A model generated the notes under the pieces. It was given only the letters and a program-made list of their open reading frames with translations. It did no database searches and was not told where the DNA came from. Of a DNA stretch of 64,000 bases, positions 42,814 through 53,440 are shown in pieces. Origin of the DNA: Limnephilus marmoratus (Eukaryota; Arthropoda; Insecta; Trichoptera; Limnephilidae). The stretch lies in contig OU862910.1 in the NCBI GenBank assembly GCA_917880885.1, forward strand, positions 24,812,710 through 24,876,709, read 5' to 3'. Within the stretch, counting starts at the first letter, position 1; every line of letters begins with the position of its first letter. A program made the position numbers and the translations under genes.

Positions 42814-45645
42814 ATGCATGACACCATTATAATTTTTTATCAAAATGCACGGGGCCTTCGATCCAAAACTAATGAATTCTACCAAAATGTCCTAATCAAT
42901 GAATTTGACATAATCTTAATTAGTGAGACGTGGTTAGTTGACAGCATACCCGACGACGAGCTTTTTGATTGCCGGTACAACGTATACAGAAATGACAGAG
43001 ATACTACTCTTACGGGTAAAACTAAAGGGGGAGGCGTTGCTATAGGTATAAAAAAAGATTTTAAAGTTCGGTCACGAAAATCGTGGTCTTCAGAAGCCGA
43101 GGATATATGGATCTCACTATTATTAAGACATTCTAAACATCGCATTTTGAATGTTCATATTTGTTGCTCTTACTTACCGGGAGTTAGTCCTAAGTTATCT
43201 AATGCGCAGCGTTTCTCTATCATCAATAGTCATACAACTGCCATATCTGATTTAACCACTGAATATCCAAATGACATTTTTCTAATTATAGGCGATTACA
43301 ATATGCCAAACGTGAACTGGAACCCTACGTGTCAACCATGTAGTACCGACCTTTGTGCTTCTACTCTCCTTAGGTGTCTTTCGTTCTCCAATTTAACACA
43401 ATATAATGCAATTTCCAATTATCATGGACGTATTTTAGATCTTGTGCTTTGTAACACCACAGTCTTCGTCTCCGCTGCCGACTCTCCACTGGTATTTGAA
43501 GATGCACATCATAAATCTATCATAGTCGAACTCAATATTCCCCTCCCTGCTGTTAGCCTTACATCACAGATAATCAAATTGTTTAACAAAGCTAACTATG
43601 TAGTAGTCAATGATGCTCTCAGAAATAGTGATTGGTCTTCTGTTGTAAATGCACAAGACGTTGACACTGCGGTACACAATTTTTATAGAATCATTAATGC
43701 CCTAATAGATGATCTGGTTCCAAAGAAAGTAACTAGATCAACAAAATTTCCATCATGGTATTCGGCGGCTTTAATTAATATAACGAAAGAAAAATTAAAG
43801 TTTTTTCGTGCCTGGAAACGTTACAAGAATCCATTGGATTATCAATCTTTTGCATTACTCCGCAAAAGACAAAAGAAGATTTCTAGTCTTACTCATAAAA
43901 CCTATATTGCTACATTGGAATCCGACATACAACATAATGTTAAAAAAATATGGTGTTATGTTAAGACACAAAGAAAATCTCCCACTATACCAGAACACAT
44001 GACGTATAATTCCACAACAGCACATGACAGCAAACAAGTTACTGACCTTTTTGCTGATTACTTCTCAACGGTCTTTACAAATGAAATTCCAACTCATGAT
44101 GCTGATAGTAAGGAAGATCCTCTTAATAACACATTAATATCCTCAATCAGAATAAACGAAGAAATCACCTTAAAGTACCTATCAAACATAGACATTAATA
44201 AAGGACCAGGAATAGACAGGCTGCCTGGAATTTTTATACGCAACTGCAGTAAATATATCTGTCTACCGGTTTGCGCCATCTATAAAAAGTCACTAACGGA
44301 AGGATCGTTTCCTCTCATGTGGAAATCAGCTGTCATTACACCAATCTTTAAGAATGGTGATAAGCACGACGTTAAAAACTACCGACCAATTTCCCAACTC
44401 CCTATTTTAAGCAAAGTTCTTGAAAAAATCGTCTTTGATCAATTGTACTCGACTATTTCGACAAACATTATGCCGAATCAGCACGGATTTATGAAAGGTA
44501 GGTCTACAACATCCAACCTCGCCCTTTTCATTAACTTCTTGCACAGCGAGATGGACGATAAGGAGCAAGTTGATACTATGTATTCAGACTTCTCTAAGGC
44601 CTTTGACCGCGTAATTCACTCAATTCTTTTGAAAAAACTTATCCTACTTGGTATACATGGCGACCTATTAAGATGGATTAAGTTCTACATTAGTAATCGC
44701 AATCAGGTAATATTAATCAACGGTGTCTACTCTAAGTCTATGGAGGTAATATCCGGTGTCCCGCAAGGTTCCCACCTAGGTCCGCTTCTCTTCAACATTT
44801 ATATAAACGACATTGGATCATGCTTTCAAAATTCCGAATTTGTGCTTTACGCTGACGACATGAAAATATTCAAAGTTGTGCATTCTCTTTCTGACTGTGA
44901 TGCGTTACAAAGTGATCTAGATAGGCTTTGCAAGTATTGCAAAGTTAACTGTTTAGATATCAATGTTTCCAAATGTCATACTATGACATTCACCAGAAAT
45001 AAACATGTTATTAAGTACTCTTATTCACTCAATAATGAACCTGTCATCTCGAAAACGGAATGTAAAGATCTTGGTGTGTACCTCGATAGCAAACTTATAT
45101 TTAATAAGCACATCGACTCAATCGTTCACAGGTCATATAAAATGCTTGGTTTTGTTCTTCGCATAAGTAAAATGTTCAATAACCCGCGTACAGTAATAAT
45201 GTTATATTTTGCATTAGTCAGAAGTACACTGGAATATGCTTCGCCAATTTGGAACCCGCAATACAAAGTATACATAGATAGCATAGAAAATATTCAAAAC
45301 AAATTTATAAAATATCTTACCTTTAAATTCAACAATAACTTTGAATGCACATTTCAAACATTGCAACAAAGGCGAGCAATAGCTGATTTGACATTTATAC
45401 ACAAAATTTTAAATAATAACATTGACTGTACCGAACTTCTTTCCCTAGTTAATTTTAATATACCCTTAAGACGTACACGTCATACAGAACTATTCCACAC
45501 GCTTAATTACAAGACAAATGCAGCATCTAATTCACCAATCAATCGTGCTCTTCATAAGTTCAATATTATTGGTCTAAATTCCAACATCGACATTTTCTCT
45601 GATTCACTGCCCAAATTTAAAAAGAGCATCTTGCGAATATTATAA
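42814..45645 (+). CDS. LINE beta-2 ORF2: endonuclease-reverse transcriptase (943 aa)
   Basis: The uninterrupted frame encodes an APE-type endonuclease (residues about 1-235: FYQNARGLRSK, LISETWL, IIGDYNMPNVNW, ILDLVLCN, DAHHKS as the last catalytic box) and an RT (about 480-760: KNYRPISQLPILSKVLEKIV, HGFMKGRSTTSNL, MYSDFSKAFDRV, SGVPQGSHLGPLLFNIYIND, LYADDMKIF, CKDLGVYLDSKL). A C-terminal region follows (LVRSTLEYASPIWNP, IENIQNKFIKYL). Its length is normal for Jockey/CR1-group ORF2. All catalytic boxes are present, so the enzyme may be or recently was active. The start at 42814 precedes the endonuclease by the usual few residues. Confidence 0.93.
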   Translation: MHDTIIIFYQNARGLRSKTNEFYQNVLINEFDIILISETWLVDSIPDDELFDCRYNVYRNDRDTTLTGKTKGGGVAIGIKKDFKVRSRKSWSSEAEDIWISLLLRHSKHRILNVHICCSYLPGVSPKLSNAQRFSIINSHTTAISDLTTEYPNDIFLIIGDYNMPNVNWNPTCQPCSTDLCASTLLRCLSFSNLTQYNAISNYHGRILDLVLCNTTVFVSAADSPLVFEDAHHKSIIVELNIPLPAVSLTSQIIKLFNKANYVVVNDALRNSDWSSVVNAQDVDTAVHNFYRIINALIDDLVPKKVTRSTKFPSWYSAALINITKEKLKFFRAWKRYKNPLDYQSFALLRKRQKKISSLTHKTYIATLESDIQHNVKKIWCYVKTQRKSPTIPEHMTYNSTTAHDSKQVTDLFADYFSTVFTNEIPTHDADSKEDPLNNTLISSIRINEEITLKYLSNIDINKGPGIDRLPGIFIRNCSKYICLPVCAIYKKSLTEGSFPLMWKSAVITPIFKNGDKHDVKNYRPISQLPILSKVLEKIVFDQLYSTISTNIMPNQHGFMKGRSTTSNLALFINFLHSEMDDKEQVDTMYSDFSKAFDRVIHSILLKKLILLGIHGDLLRWIKFYISNRNQVILINGVYSKSMEVISGVPQGSHLGPLLFNIYINDIGSCFQNSEFVLYADDMKIFKVVHSLSDCDALQSDLDRLCKYCKVNCLDINVSKCHTMTFTRNKHVIKYSYSLNNEPVISKTECKDLGVYLDSKLIFNKHIDSIVHRSYKMLGFVLRISKMFNNPRTVIMLYFALVRSTLEYASPIWNPQYKVYIDSIENIQNKFIKYLTFKFNNNFECTFQTLQQRRAIADLTFIHKILNNNIDCTELLSLVNFNIPLRRTRHTELFHTLNYKTNAASNSPINRALHKFNIIGLNSNIDIFSDSLPKFKKSILRIL

Positions 45646-45654
45646 TTTGTTCAA

Positions 45655-45705
45655 TGCGCACACATACATACACACATACTCACACACTCACACACACACC
45701 TTCCC
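45655..45705. repeat. (CA)n-rich microsatellite
   Basis: Imperfect CACACATACA and CACACAC units in the 3' UTR of beta-2. Confidence 0.8.
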
Positions 45706-45889
45706 ACTACATACATCACCCGGTAATTACTTAATACGCATACCATAAATAAGACACTACAATGAAACACATAATAGGTACCTACCATGTAATATACTTA
45801 TAAATTGTAATTTTTTAAACAAATTATCTTTTGTACTGTTTGTTTCTGTTAATAAATAAAATAAAATAAAATAAAAATAAAAATCATAC

Positions 45890-46110
45890 TTAAATTACCC
45901 ATTTGGTCACTAATATGATATTTTTATTTCTTACTTTATGATATTTTAGTGTTTTAAATGTAGTGTATTTTAGTATTTTGTGTGTAAAATCACACAAATT
46001 TATAAAAGTTAACCTCAACACAGGCCTAGTCCTAGTGAGGCTAATTTTGTGTTGTATGTAAACATAAAAATAAGATTGTATGGTGAGAAGTTAAATAAAT
46101 AAATAAATAT
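45890..46110 (+). repeat. 3' UTR fragment of LINE alpha with stem-loop and (AAAT)n tail
   Basis: The alpha hairpin is at 46009-46044 (TTAACCTCA with TGAGGCTAA). An AAATAAATAAATAAAT tail follows at 46092-46108. It probably continues alpha-3 (41590-42060), split by beta-2; that link is inferred from order and orientation. Confidence 0.55.
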
Positions 46111-46176
46111 GATTGAATTATAAAAATGTATTTGTTTTTAAATAATCTATTTCAATTTCACTTTTGCGTCGTTGAT

Positions 46177-46612
46177 TTTTTTTTACATTAGCTCCACACA
46201 GGAGGCCCTGAGGAAAATAATTCCCCTCAGGGCCTATGTCATCTTTGGGGATGCTGTGTGGAGAGTATTTTAAGGGAAAAGAAGGAGAGGAAGTCGTTGG
46301 AAGGAAAAAGGTATGAGGGGTGGGTAGGAATCTGGGGGTCAGTGTACCCCAGGAGTTACAGACGTATGAATCCATCCCTCCAACTGCGGTGCAAGGCGGT
46401 GGGTTGAGAGAGTCCGGCTGGAAAGGTCAAAAGGCCTCCTTCAACCAGTCTCTCCCAATCCGGCCCGCCACGCAGCAGGTGGCGGCATCCGCCACCAAGA
46501 CCTGGACAAACCTCACCCCATGAACCCGGGTACCTCTGCTAAGTCACCAAACGTAGCGAAACACTTGGGGTGACCTATAGCAAAGGTGTTGGTTATTCAA
46601 TAAATGATTCAG
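46177..46612 (-). repeat. Family A SINE-like repeat, copy A6 (long form)
   Basis: Minus-strand long-form copy from the reversed A tail and GGCCCTGAGG/CCCTCAGGGCC hairpin to GGTTATTCAATAAATGATTC, where the 5' GC-rich block is lost. It carries the same extra internal segment as A1 and A2 (CCAGTCTCTCCCAATCCGGC). Open frames on either strand are low-complexity shadows. Confidence 0.85.
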
Positions 46613-46709
46613 GAGAGCTAAAATTACTATTCATTACTATTCAATATCTTAATTAATAAAATACGTATTCAAACAGCCACGATCTTTAATTTTATGTGAG
46701 CATACCGTT

Positions 46710-48155
46710 CAATTGTCATTACCTTCAGAGACGTTGGTACAATGACAATAATCTCTATGACCATATATGGCAATAATACGACGATAATGGACGAATTTTG
46801 GACCTCGTTTTCTGTAACACTCCAGCTAAGGTGTCGCTTGCCGATCACCCTTTAGTTAAAGAGGATGCTCATCATAAATCAATAAATCATTGGTTATAGA
46901 GCTAGAATTTCCATCCACTAATGCAACCATCTCAACTCCTCGAACAATAAAATCATTCCATAAAGCAGATTACACCAAGATTAATGAGAAACTGAATGAG
47001 ACCGACTGGTCTACCGTTATAAATGCACCGGATGTAAACACAGCGTTACATTCATTTTACGTTATAATTGAACAAATTGTCGATGCGTTTATTCCCAAGA
47101 AAGTTGTGAAATCTGGAAAATATCCACTATGGTACAAGGCAGCCTTAATAAAAATAACTAATGAAAAATTAAAATTCTTTAGAGCATGGAAGCGTCACGG
47201 AACCCTCTTGATTATCTGTCATTTTCTTTGCTTCGCAAAAGACATAAAACGGTCGCTTCAGCGGCTTACAAAACCTACATTTCTACGATAGAATCCGGCA
47301 TACAGCATAATGTTAGAAAAATATGGTCCTATGTCAATTCTCAAAGAAAATCTTCTACCATCCCCGATCATATGATTTATGGTGAAAAAACTGCTAATGA
47401 CAGCAAAGGAGTAGCCAATTTATTTTCCGAGTATTTTGGTTCTGTATTTTCAACCTGCAACCTGAATGTTCAACCTGCTCATACAAGTAATGCCAGTGAC
47501 TGTTTTAATTCAAATAGCGTTATTAGCTCAATCGAGATCAATGAAGACATAACTTTCAAATACCTTAAGTCCATCGATATCAAAAAGGGACCGGGGAACG
47601 ACCAACTTCCAGGAATCTTTATAAATTATTGTAGTAAACAACTGACACCCCCCATTTTTGTCATTTTCAAACTATCGCTACCTGAAGGAACATTTCCTGA
47701 CAAGTGAAAAACAGCCTTGATTACCACAATCTTTAAAAATGGTAGTAAAAATGATGTCTCCAACTATCGACCTATATCCAAATTACCCATTCTAAGTAAA
47801 GTTTTGGAAAAAATTGTTTACGATCAATTATATTCTACCATCACACCTTCACTATTAACTAATCAACATGGCTTTATGAGAAATCGCTCCACAACCTCGA
47901 ATCTTGTGTCTTTTATAAATTTTCTTCATGCTCAAATGCTCAATTACTATTAGTGAGCACATAATTCTTGATTTTAAAATGTCTCCTTATCCCCCCAAGT
48001 TACTAGACCGGTTCGTATCTCAGGCGTAATTACCAAATGACTTTCTATGGACTTACGTAATAGGTACATAACCATGTAATAATTTAATTTAACATACTTT
48101 TAATCTGTATTATAATGTACTGTGTATGTCTTAATAAACAAATAAATAAAAAAAA
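46710..48155 (+). mobile_element. LINE beta-3, 5'-truncated and internally deleted
   Basis: It starts within the endonuclease (NGRILDLVFCN, DAHHKS-like box near 46870), runs through the linker and RT fingers, then jumps from NFLHAQM (about 47935) straight to 3' UTR sequence. The RT palm with FADD and the whole C-terminus are deleted. The tail is AATAAACAAATAAATAAA near 48140. Confidence 0.85.
46890..47953 (+). pseudogene. LINE beta-3 ORF2 remnant in three frames
   Basis: Pieces: 46890-47230 (SFHKADYTKINEKLNETDWS, KYPLWYKAALIKITNEKLKF), 47186-47707 (KTYISTIESGIQHNVRKIWS, KGPGNDQLPGIFINYCSK) and 47717-47953 (NYRPISKLPILSKVLEKIVY, NQHGFMRNRSTTSNLVSF). A frameshift near 47200 and a TGA at 47707 separate them. 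The protein is clearly related to ORF2 of beta-2. Confidence 0.88.
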
Positions 48156-48927
48156 TCTCTTTATTTGAATAAGGAAGGCGAAGGAGATGGTGATGACGAA
48201 GGTAGGAAAGTTTCTACCTAGTCTCTAAACACAGATAAAACTATTTAATGCAACTTAAATAATGAGGAACTTCTGAAATGTACCTCTTATGAATAAGGTA
48301 AATAGTAAGTGTTGCTAAGGCCAACCCTGCCCTAGCCCCGTCTTGTGATTATTGCACGTCACGTTCGCGTCTGTCTGAAGCCTGATTGGTTTATAAAGCT
48401 CATCCAGAGCCCAATTTCGGCACTTTCGCCCTAACTCTCCTGATGTTTTTATAAGATCTTAAGAACCCAAGGGACTCAGTGAGGGGAAGTGAGGATCGCC
48501 GCTAAGCAGGGGAAACTTGTGTTGAGATTAAATTCATATTCGATTGTTTTTTTTTTTCTTAAACGATCTTTGATTTATATCACGATATTAAACCTAATTC
48601 AAAAGCGATTCACGATGATTTTGACATAAAATAGGCACATACACCTACTTAAGAGGGTGAAAACCAGAAATATGTCATTTTTAAATCAGATTTTAGACGT
48701 ATTGACTCTTTTCCACAATAAATTATAAATGGATTTCGAAAGATTGTTCTTTTATCTAGCTTTCGCATGTTTTAAATTTTGAGAAAAGATGATTATTTTC
48801 AGTATAACATTTCAAATCATATAATCATGCAGTAAAATAAAGAAATGCATTATCTAGGTATCGCATGTTTTAGAATTTTAATTTAAGTTTAAATAAAATC
48901 ATTAAAAAATATATACGTACTTGTTTT
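48156..48927. other. Unassigned DNA
   Basis: No gene or known repeat recognised. Confidence 0.5.
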
Positions 48928-49262
48928 TACATGAGCTCCACACAGGAGGCCCTGAGGAAAATAATTTCCCTAAGGGCCTATGTCATCTTTGGGAGATGCT
49001 GTATGGAGGGTTTTTTTAAGGAAAGGAAGGAGAGGAGAGTTCTGGGAAGGAAAAGGGTTTAAGGGGTGGGTAGGAATCTGGGGTTCAGTATGTCTTGGTC
49101 ATCCGCCTCCAAGACCTAGACAAACCTCACCCCATGAACCCGAGCACCCCTGCTAAATCACCAAACGTAGCGAACCACTTGGGGTGACCTATGGCAGAGG
49201 TGTTGGTTATCCAATAAAGGTTCCCGGGGCGGCGGTACCCATTCCCGCCTCCCAAATTTAAA
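48928..49262 (-). repeat. Family A SINE-like repeat, copy A7 (short form)
   Basis: Minus-strand short-form copy from TACATGAGCTCCACACAGG to CATTCCCGCCTCCCAAATTT. ACTTG lies just outside both ends (about 48919 and 49263), a possible target duplication. The inner hairpin has one changed base (GGCCCTGAGG with CCCTAAGGGCC). Confidence 0.88.
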
Positions 49263-50334
49263 ACTTGGAACTTGTGTTCCTTGACGAAAATTGGTCCGTT
49301 TGTGTATTTATTTACGCACTTACAAACTAATATATTACAGATTTTTTACATTCTTATTTAACTTACGACATTATTGAAAAATGATAAATACTTATAATCA
49401 AAAAATAATTACAAAAAGTACATTATTTTAATAGTTTTATCATCACGCTTTCAACATTTTTGGAAGTAGGTATAAATTAAAGCAAATTTGGAATGAAATA
49501 AAATCGATATTGAGTTATAATTTTAAAAAGCTGGTACGGAGAATAATTAATCTTTCGCATTGTAACCACCCAGCACGATCGTAAGAACAACTTTCGATGA
49601 AATGTGGATTTTCGGCTGCTGGCTGGTTAAACGCTCTTACTGTACACAGAAGGAAAGTCCAACCCGGAATACAATAAAAATCAAAATGGGCAGGTATTAG
49701 ATACCATATTTATAGTAATTTCCTAACGCGGGCTTTTATATACATTATACGTACATATACCTACTGACTAGAAGGTATGTAATCATTATGTGCAGGTTGA
49801 CAAGTCACAACATGTTTTAGGTAAACATAATAATTACAATAGCAAAACTCCCGAGCAGTTTTAATAATAATTAAACGCTTCCATGAACCAAAAAATATTT
49901 AAGGATAACGTTCGATAACGGTCTTGGGGATGTATTTATGTTGTCACTTCTAGATAATGAGTATTTTTTATAACACGGCGCCCACAGAACAAAGCGCCTT
50001 TATTCATTTCCTATGAAGTCAACCATTGGATATATTTTTAATTTCCACGGGTTCGACATGTGTTATTCCCTCCCGTGTCCCTGGATCATCCTAAAGAAAC
50101 TTTGGCATGCCCCAACGTGACGAGATTCACAAACTAACACCTCCGCTTCTTCGTCTTCTCCTGTTCCACTCGGGAAAAGGCAAGGGAACAGGGGCGGACA
50201 GGACATGATAACGCCTGAAATGTTTCGTTTTTACAAATTTTCGGTGTACACTATTTGCTGCGAAGTTTTTGACCATCAAAGCACAAATTCTAACAGTGAT
50301 GGCTCCCCCTTTTTCTTGCTGGAGTAAGCTCGAA
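49263..50334. other. Unassigned DNA
   Basis: No gene recognised; AT-rich with no match to other families in the window. Confidence 0.5.
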
Positions 50335-50450
50335 CACTCTGGAACTGGTTGGAATCGGCTCTAACAGACCGTAACAAGCTAGAACAGGTTGAAAAAACTG
50401 AAAAAAGTTTGAACAAGTTGGAACAAGTTGGAACATTGGTCATTTGGCCA
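50335..50450. repeat. Degenerate short tandem repeat
   Basis: Variants of a unit of 10-11 bp like GTTGGAACAA recur (GGTTGGAATCG, GCTAGAACAG, GTTGGAACAAGTTGGAACA). The 62- and 64-codon frames on each strand are by-products of this repetition and not genes. Confidence 0.65.
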
Positions 50451-50593
50451 TCTTCACGGGAAGGGGGCACATCGAACAGACGAGATTGCTTTCTACAGCA
50501 GTGCTGTCATTCCCAAGTACCAATTTCGTTAAGTTAAGCAAAAGTATTTTTCTAATATTATCTTATTTAATAAAAGGTGAAAACCAAAATTTT

Positions 50594-50720
50594 CCTCCGA
50601 AATCACAAGATTTGTAAGTAGGTATTTAAATACCTACTTACTTAATATAAAAAAATTTCCTCCGAAATCACAAGATTTGTACATTTATTTGGTATTTAAA
50701 TACCTACTTACTTAATATTT
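50594..50720. repeat. Direct duplication containing a long palindrome
   Basis: TTTCCTCCGAAATCACAAGA followed by TTTGTA and GGTATTTAAATACCTACTTA occurs twice (about 50591-50648 and 50657-50718). The first copy contains a perfect 26-bp palindrome at 50615-50640 centred on TTTAAA (arms TAAGTAGGTATTT). The second keeps GGTATTTAAATACC but differs on its left side. Confidence 0.8.
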
Positions 50721-52520
50721 TACCTAATATTTTTTAAATTACAATAAGCTAAGGAATTATACAATTCGTCGAAAGTAAGGTCACTATCTCAAGGATAATT
50801 CTTTTTTCAAACTTTCTTCGTGCAGGTAAGTAACATAATATGGATTATTCCGACTTGACAGCTCTTGGTTAGGATCCGCGCTCATTCGATAACTGGCGTG
50901 ATAAAAATGTAGTATCCAATACAGCCACCATCTTAAACTGAAAACGGAACACACCGACTAATTTACAGATAGATGAAAAGCCAAACGGTCGAGTTAAAAC
51001 AGTAATCGTTGAATCCTTCAAGCACAATAAGACGTAGGCCCGCCTAATCCTGGAAGGCAGTCCATCCCTGAAAGAGGGTTGTATCCCAACCAAACCCCAC
51101 TAACAGCACCCCCAGCACCGAATCCCCCGCCCGTTAACCCCCATACTCTCTACTCTCTTCTGCGAGGTAGGGTTAACCCTTGCGCGTAGAAACCAGCGCT
51201 TCCTGTTGAAGGGAATTATAACTTTCCATTATGTTTTATTGTTTCCTGGTAGATAAAATAATTGTATTACATTACACTGCAGAACTAGGTAAATTTTTGA
51301 CTTTTTTGACAATGGACGAATGGACTCTAAGCTAATCAAAACAAAACACTGAGCATAAAATAGTGATTCTAGTGAGAAGTATGATATCTGCCGACTTGAT
51401 AGAATATTGTCGTCGCCTATTTATGCACTATCTTGTGGTTTCAGAGAGATTTTATATTTCCTGTTATACTTTTTGGAAGCAATTCGAAAAACAATGTACT
51501 TCGGTATTTTAAAAATGTTGATCGATTTCGTGTCATTAAGGACCGGTCGTTGAAACAAAATTTACTAATTCATCAAATATTTGAAGTTAATTTAAACGTT
51601 CCGTGGATGTTTTATTTAAGTTCTGTAATTAATATCAGTTTTATGAAGCAACTAGCCAATAATGATATAATAACATAATTTTTTTTAAACAACCCATCGT
51701 AAGTCATACATACTAGTAGGTATTAAGTGTGTTATTTCTAAAGGAGGGATGCTTTCAATAAAAAAAATTTCAAAAAAGTGATCATATCACTCACAACTTT
51801 CAGGATGACGTAAAAACATAATATTTATAAAGGTACTAGGTACCCCAATATTGGTATAATTGTTCGAGCGCCAGTTTGGGAAACTAAGTGTAACATCAGC
51901 AGCGGTGTTCTCCTCTGGTACGCGGTTATCTGTGAGATGTCGTATTTCTTTATATGACTGGGAGAAAAGTTGGTGCTTTCGTTCTACTCCTTTGTGTTAC
52001 CGTTAAAGTATTTACTTCATGAGTTTCTCAATACTTTTCCTTGCACCATAAATTACATTACGCGACCGCGTCACGGATTTGTGAGAAATAATATTATTGT
52101 TCACTGTTGCAGCGTCAAGTTTTGATTCACTTAATTTTAGTTCTTCAAGACAATTTAACAAGAAATGATTTTAAAAATATCCATGCTTTGTACCAATTTG
52201 TCACGAAAAAATAAATGATTTTAATGTTGGAGTAAATGGAAAATATACTGATTACATAATTTTTCACTACAGACGTAAAGTTTTTTGTAATGGAACAATT
52301 ACACAAAACGGAAATCTTAAAGTAGGTGATTATAAATACGTGATTAGAAGACATGTGGTTACCGCACAAGAGTCCTCACTGCCAGCCATTGAGACTACGG
52401 TAATTATGTCATCCCCAATAATTTAGGGTAGGTTATCAGGTTGAGGGAAGTATGGAGGGGAAAGAGATGGGAAAGGGGATGGCAAAGGATGGAAGATGGA
52501 AGTATTTCAATAAGGCATTA
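50721..52520. other. Unassigned DNA
   Basis: No gene or repeat family recognised. A pyrimidine/C-rich patch lies at 51090-51165. Confidence 0.5.
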
Positions 52521-52549
52521 CTAAGAGTTTCGACAATAAAGAAGTGTCG

Positions 52550-52887
52550 GAAGGAAAGGAAGGAGAGGAGGTTTAGGAAGGAGAGGAAGGAGACGAAGGA
52601 GATGAAGAAGACGAAGAAGAGGAAGGAGCGGAAGGAGAGGAAGGAGCGGAAGGAGCGGAAGGAGCGGAAGGAGCGGAAGGAGCGGAAGGAGAGGAGGAAG
52701 AGGAGGGAGAGGAGGGAGAGGAGGGAGAGGAGGGAGAGGAGGGAGAGGAGGGAGAGGAGGGAGAGGAGGGAGAGGAGGGAGAGGAGGGAGAGGAGGGAGA
52801 GGAGGGAGAGGAGGGAGAGGAGGGAGAGGAGGGAGAGGAGGGAGAGGAGGGAGAGGAGGGAGAGGAGGGAGAGGAGGGAGAGGAGGG
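52550..52887. repeat. Purine-rich minisatellite (9-bp GAGAGGAGG unit)
   Basis: From about 52695 to 52887 the unit GAGAGGAGG is repeated roughly twenty times with almost no change, preceded by about seven GGAGCGGAA-type units. All purines are on one strand. The enclosing 169-codon frame encodes KERKER then RRERRERR and is best explained as translated simple repeat, not a gene. Confidence 0.9.
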
Positions 52888-53004
52888 TTATTATTAAAAT
52901 TAGGTTATTCGATAAAATTTATAGTTTGTTTAATAAATTATTATCTACGGCTTTTATTTAGGCGTTGACCTGTACCATACCATATTTATATGATGAACAA
53001 ATAA

Positions 53005-53171
53005 GGGAACGTACCCATACTACGTGACCAACTTTTTGCAATTTTTAACCCCCCCCCCCCCCCCCCGGTGACCAAAATCCTAAGCAACCCGCCGCTCATT
53101 TGTATGGAGCGTGACATTTTGAAGACCCCCCCCCCCCCCCTAAAAGTGTCACGTAGTATGGGTACGTTCCC
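53005..53171. mobile_element. Harbinger-type MITE (167 bp)
   Basis: Perfect terminal inverted repeats of 24 bp (GGGAACGTACCCATACTACG on the left, its reverse at the right) are flanked by TAA at 53002-53004 and 53172-53174. A 3-bp TAA duplication with GGG/CCC ends fits PIF/Harbinger MITEs. Two long poly-C tracts lie inside (about 53049-53066 and 53127-53140). Confidence 0.85.
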
Positions 53172-53440
53172 TAATGTATCCGAAGATCTCTGAAAGGAAT
53201 GAGGAGAAGGTTTCCGGACTTACACATTTATTCAAATTATAATTATGTGTAATTAGTCGTAAGTCACTAGCTACATATAAGTCTTAGATGTAAGTCCCTA
53301 GTTGTAATTTTGAATCTTAGTTGTAAGCCTATCGTATTAATTTTATTTTATTATATGCTTATATGTACAGCGCCCTTGAGGTGATTTTTCACCAAAACGG
53401 CGCTTTATAAATCAGCCAAATATTATTCTTATTATTAAAG
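53172..53440. other. Unassigned DNA with a repeat-like 3' end
   Basis: Contains TTGTAAGCC-type short repeats and CAGCGCCCTTGAGGTG...CACC...GGCGCTTTATAAAT with an ATTATT tail at about 53368-53440, which resembles the end of an old retroposon. No protein. Confidence 0.4.

Larger units (their letters stand above)
42061..45885 (+). mobile_element. LINE beta-2, best preserved non-LTR retrotransposon in the window
   Basis: It carries the C-terminal part of ORF1 (42113-42537), a spacer, an intact ORF2 (42814-45645), a 3' UTR with a (CA)n-rich segment and a (AAAAT)n-type tail ending near 45885. The 5' end is truncated within ORF1; its exact left boundary is uncertain. The family is shared with beta-1, beta-3 and beta-4. 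Confidence 0.88.

Noticed and set aside
45655..46110. CRISPR-like or regular spaced repeats
   Set aside because: No array of direct repeats with unique spacers occurs anywhere in the window; this is a CA microsatellite and LINE 3' UTR.
46118..46375. 85-codon minus frame with proline-rich sequence
   Set aside because: It lies within family A and is broken in the other copies, so it is a shadow of a non-coding repeat.
52452..52961. 169-codon frame encoding KERKER/RRERRERR as a gene
   Set aside because: It is a translated 9-bp minisatellite with no non-repetitive domain; openness follows from the unit length.
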